The notes beneath the pieces were generated by a model, which was given only the letters and a program-made list of their open reading frames with translations, had not been told where the DNA came from and did no database searches. Shown here piece by piece: positions 62,577 to 64,000 of a DNA stretch of 64,000 nt. Numbering within the stretch: the first letter of the stretch is position 1; each line of letters opens with the position of its first letter. The position numbers and the translations under genes are program-made. Origin of the DNA: Clostridia bacterium (GTDB lineage Bacteria; Bacillota; Clostridia; Peptostreptococcales; Acidaminobacteraceae); the NCBI GenBank assembly GCA_018399635.1, contig JAGYOH010000001.1, positions 62,001 to 126,000 on the forward strand, given 5' to 3'.

Positions 62577-63839
62577 TCAGCGCTGATAGATGATCCTGCC
62601 CTTTTTGATGACGGTTTCCACGGTACTGACCCCGAAGTGGTAGGGAATGAATTCATAGGAGTCGAACTCGTGGATCAGTAGGTCCCCCTGCTTTCCGGGA
62701 TCGATGCTGCCGATGATATGACTCCGGTCCAGGGCGGCGGCCCCGTTCAAGGTGAGGGCGGTCAGGGTCTCTTCGGGGGTCATCCCCATGTAAAGGGTGC
62801 TCAAGGCGATGATGAGGGGGATCGATTCGGAGAAACAGCTGCCGGGGTTCATGTCCGTTGCCAGGGCCACGGCCAGTCCGCCGTCGATCATGTCCCTGGC
62901 CCGGGCGTAGTCCGCCTTGAGACTGAAGGCGGTGAGGGGCAGCAGGGTCGCCACCACCTTGTTTTCCCTCATTTTCGCGATGCCTTCATCCGACACCTTG
63001 AGGAGATGGTCGGCGCTGACGGCACCGAATTCAGCGGCGAGTTCGGCCCCGCCCAGGGGATGGATCTCGTCGGCATGCATCTTGATCTTGAAGCCCAGGG
63101 CCCTGGCCGCCTCCAGGTAGATTCTCGAGGATGCCAGCTCGAAGATATTCTTTTCCGTGAAAATATCGGCAAATTCCGCAAGGTTTTCCTTTTTGATGAC
63201 CGGAAGGACCTCCTCCGCCATATAACGGATAAAGGCCATTTCCCCGCCTTCAAAGTCCTTCGGTACCGCATGGGGTCCCAGGAAGGTGGCCACCACCTCC
63301 AGGGGATGACGGTCCCCCAGGGCCCGGGTGGCTCTGAGCTGCTTCATCTCGGTCTCGAGGTCCAGGCCGTAGCCGCTTTTCCCCTCCACCGTGGTGACCC
63401 CGAAGCGCATCATGGAATCCAGCCGCCTCAGGCCCGCAGCCACCAGGTCCTCATACCCGGCTTCCCGGGTCTGGGTCACGGACTTGATGATGCCGCCTCC
63501 CCGGGCCATGATCTGTACATAGGAATCCCCCCGAAGCCGCCAGTTGTATTCATCCGCCCGGTATCCGCCAAAAATCACATGGGTGTGGGAATCCACAAAG
63601 CCCGGCGTCACGGTTTTTCCCCCGGCTTCGATGATGTCATAGTCCTCGAGCCTCAGCCCCCTGGTGATGTCGTCAAAATCCCCGACTCCGGCAATGGTCT
63701 CTCCTTCAACAAGGACCGAACCCCCGGGAATGACCCCGATTTCCTGCATTTCAGCGCCCTTTTTGCTTTCAAAGCCGCTGACCGTGACCACCTGGGACGC
63801 TTCTTTGATAATCAAACCTTTTTTATTCATAGTGACCAT
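62577..63839 (-). CDS. hutI: imidazolonepropionase
   Basis: HutI opens the imidazolone ring in histidine degradation to give formiminoglutamate. The 420-residue amidohydrolase has the metal motif FVDSHTHVIFGGYRADE, later histidines in KMHADEIHPLGGAE and SADHLLK, and the aspartate in LATDMNPGSC. ATG 63839 lies three bases after the ftcD stop and follows GGAG; ATG 63830 is an alternative. It is co-transcribed with ftcD. Confidence 0.95.
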   Translation of the reverse strand: MVTMNKKGLIIKEASQVVTVSGFESKKGAEMQEIGVIPGGSVLVEGETIAGVGDFDDITRGLRLEDYDIIEAGGKTVTPGFVDSHTHVIFGGYRADEYNWRLRGDSYVQIMARGGGIIKSVTQTREAGYEDLVAAGLRRLDSMMRFGVTTVEGKSGYGLDLETEMKQLRATRALGDRHPLEVVATFLGPHAVPKDFEGGEMAFIRYMAEEVLPVIKKENLAEFADIFTEKNIFELASSRIYLEAARALGFKIKMHADEIHPLGGAELAAEFGAVSADHLLKVSDEGIAKMRENKVVATLLPLTAFSLKADYARARDMIDGGLAVALATDMNPGSCFSESIPLIIALSTLYMGMTPEETLTALTLNGAAALDRSHIIGSIDPGKQGDLLIHEFDSYEFIPYHFGVSTVETVIKKGRIIYQR

Positions 63840-63841
63840 CC

Positions 63842-64000
63842 CTACTCCATCAATCTTTTTTCCAGGACCTGGTCCACGCAGAAATCCTCAAGTCCCATGT
63901 AATATTCAGCAGAATGAATCAAGGCGTCCATGGGGACGAGTCCCACAATTTCGGAACCCACCACCGTCACGCCGTAGCGCCTGGCTTCGACCCGGATCAG
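63842..64000 (-). CDS. ftcD: glutamate formimidoyltransferase, C-terminal end (partial)
   Basis: The last 52 codons of a gene that runs off the window edge. The text RRYGVTVVGSEIVGLVPMDALIHSAEYYMG and the ending QVLEKRLME match the C-terminal part of the FTCD N-domain family, which moves the formimino group from formiminoglutamate to tetrahydrofolate. Directly upstream of hutI, it supports a histidine-utilisation operon. Confidence 0.85.
   Translation of the reverse strand: MIRVEARRYGVTVVGSEIVGLVPMDALIHSAEYYMGLEDFCVDQVLEKRLME

Noticed and set aside
1-64000. CRISPR arrays, tRNA or rRNA genes, prophage
   Set aside because: No regularly spaced repeats, no cloverleaf candidates in the intergenic regions examined, and no phage structural or integrase genes were found by eye; a tRNA scan would be the decisive check.

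Overview
The window reads as chromosomal DNA of a low-to-mid-GC, Gram-positive anaerobe, most likely a Clostridia-type amino-acid fermenter. The evidence is two T-box leaders, an L20-type leader on infC-rpmI-rplT, FapR-like and LexA-like operators of the Firmicutes type, strong AGGAGG ribosome sites, and genes for indolepyruvate:ferredoxin oxidoreductase, histidine degradation and a long (type III-like) glutamine synthetase. The genus cannot be set from the sequence alone. No tRNA, rRNA, CRISPR array or prophage was seen.

Layout. 1-9.5 kb: arginine synthesis, with argC-argJ on + and argG-argH-carA-carB on -, tightly overlapped. 9.5-13.7 kb: an AIM24-family gene, then a ptb-like acyltransferase with iorA-iorB, which would turn aryl pyruvates into aryl-acyl-CoA and acyl phosphate. 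13.7-18 kb: an operon of a radical SAM protein, a membrane protein, NAD kinase and a TPR protein. 18-20.6 kb: a small unknown gene, then argS behind a T-box leader whose specifier reads AGA. 20.6-22.4 kb: a mobile-element scar in which a 5'-truncated IS200/IS605 tnpB abuts a complete IS30-family element. 22.5-34.7 kb: housekeeping genes (rhomboid protease, pheST-zapA-mutS2 behind a Phe T-box, an rRNA methylase, Trk/Ktr potassium uptake, infC-rpmI-rplT). 34.7-40 kb: an SOS-box promoter driving three small genes of unclear role, next to a YhaN/YhaO-like ATPase-nuclease pair. 40-42.8 kb: an IS1634-family element with a kinase-like passenger gene, flanked by a 134-bp target duplication. 42.8-51.4 kb: a membrane protein with PKD-like and lectin-like outer domains, a MocR-type regulator, a candidate 6S RNA, and an ABC exporter operon with a pseudouridine synthase. 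51.4-64 kb: fabI behind a FapR-like site, threonine aldolase, a YtvI-like protein, glutamine synthetase, patatin, DUF1015, a class V aminotransferase, a nitrilase, MsrAB, DegV, and hutI with the end of ftcD.

The observations I rate highest are the 134-bp duplication around the IS1634 element and its passenger kinase gene, the SOS promoter with the operator filling the -35/-10 spacer in front of unstudied small genes, the unusual PKD/lectin-like membrane protein, and the rod-like 6S RNA candidate. Function assignments come from motifs and recalled family knowledge; no database search was run.
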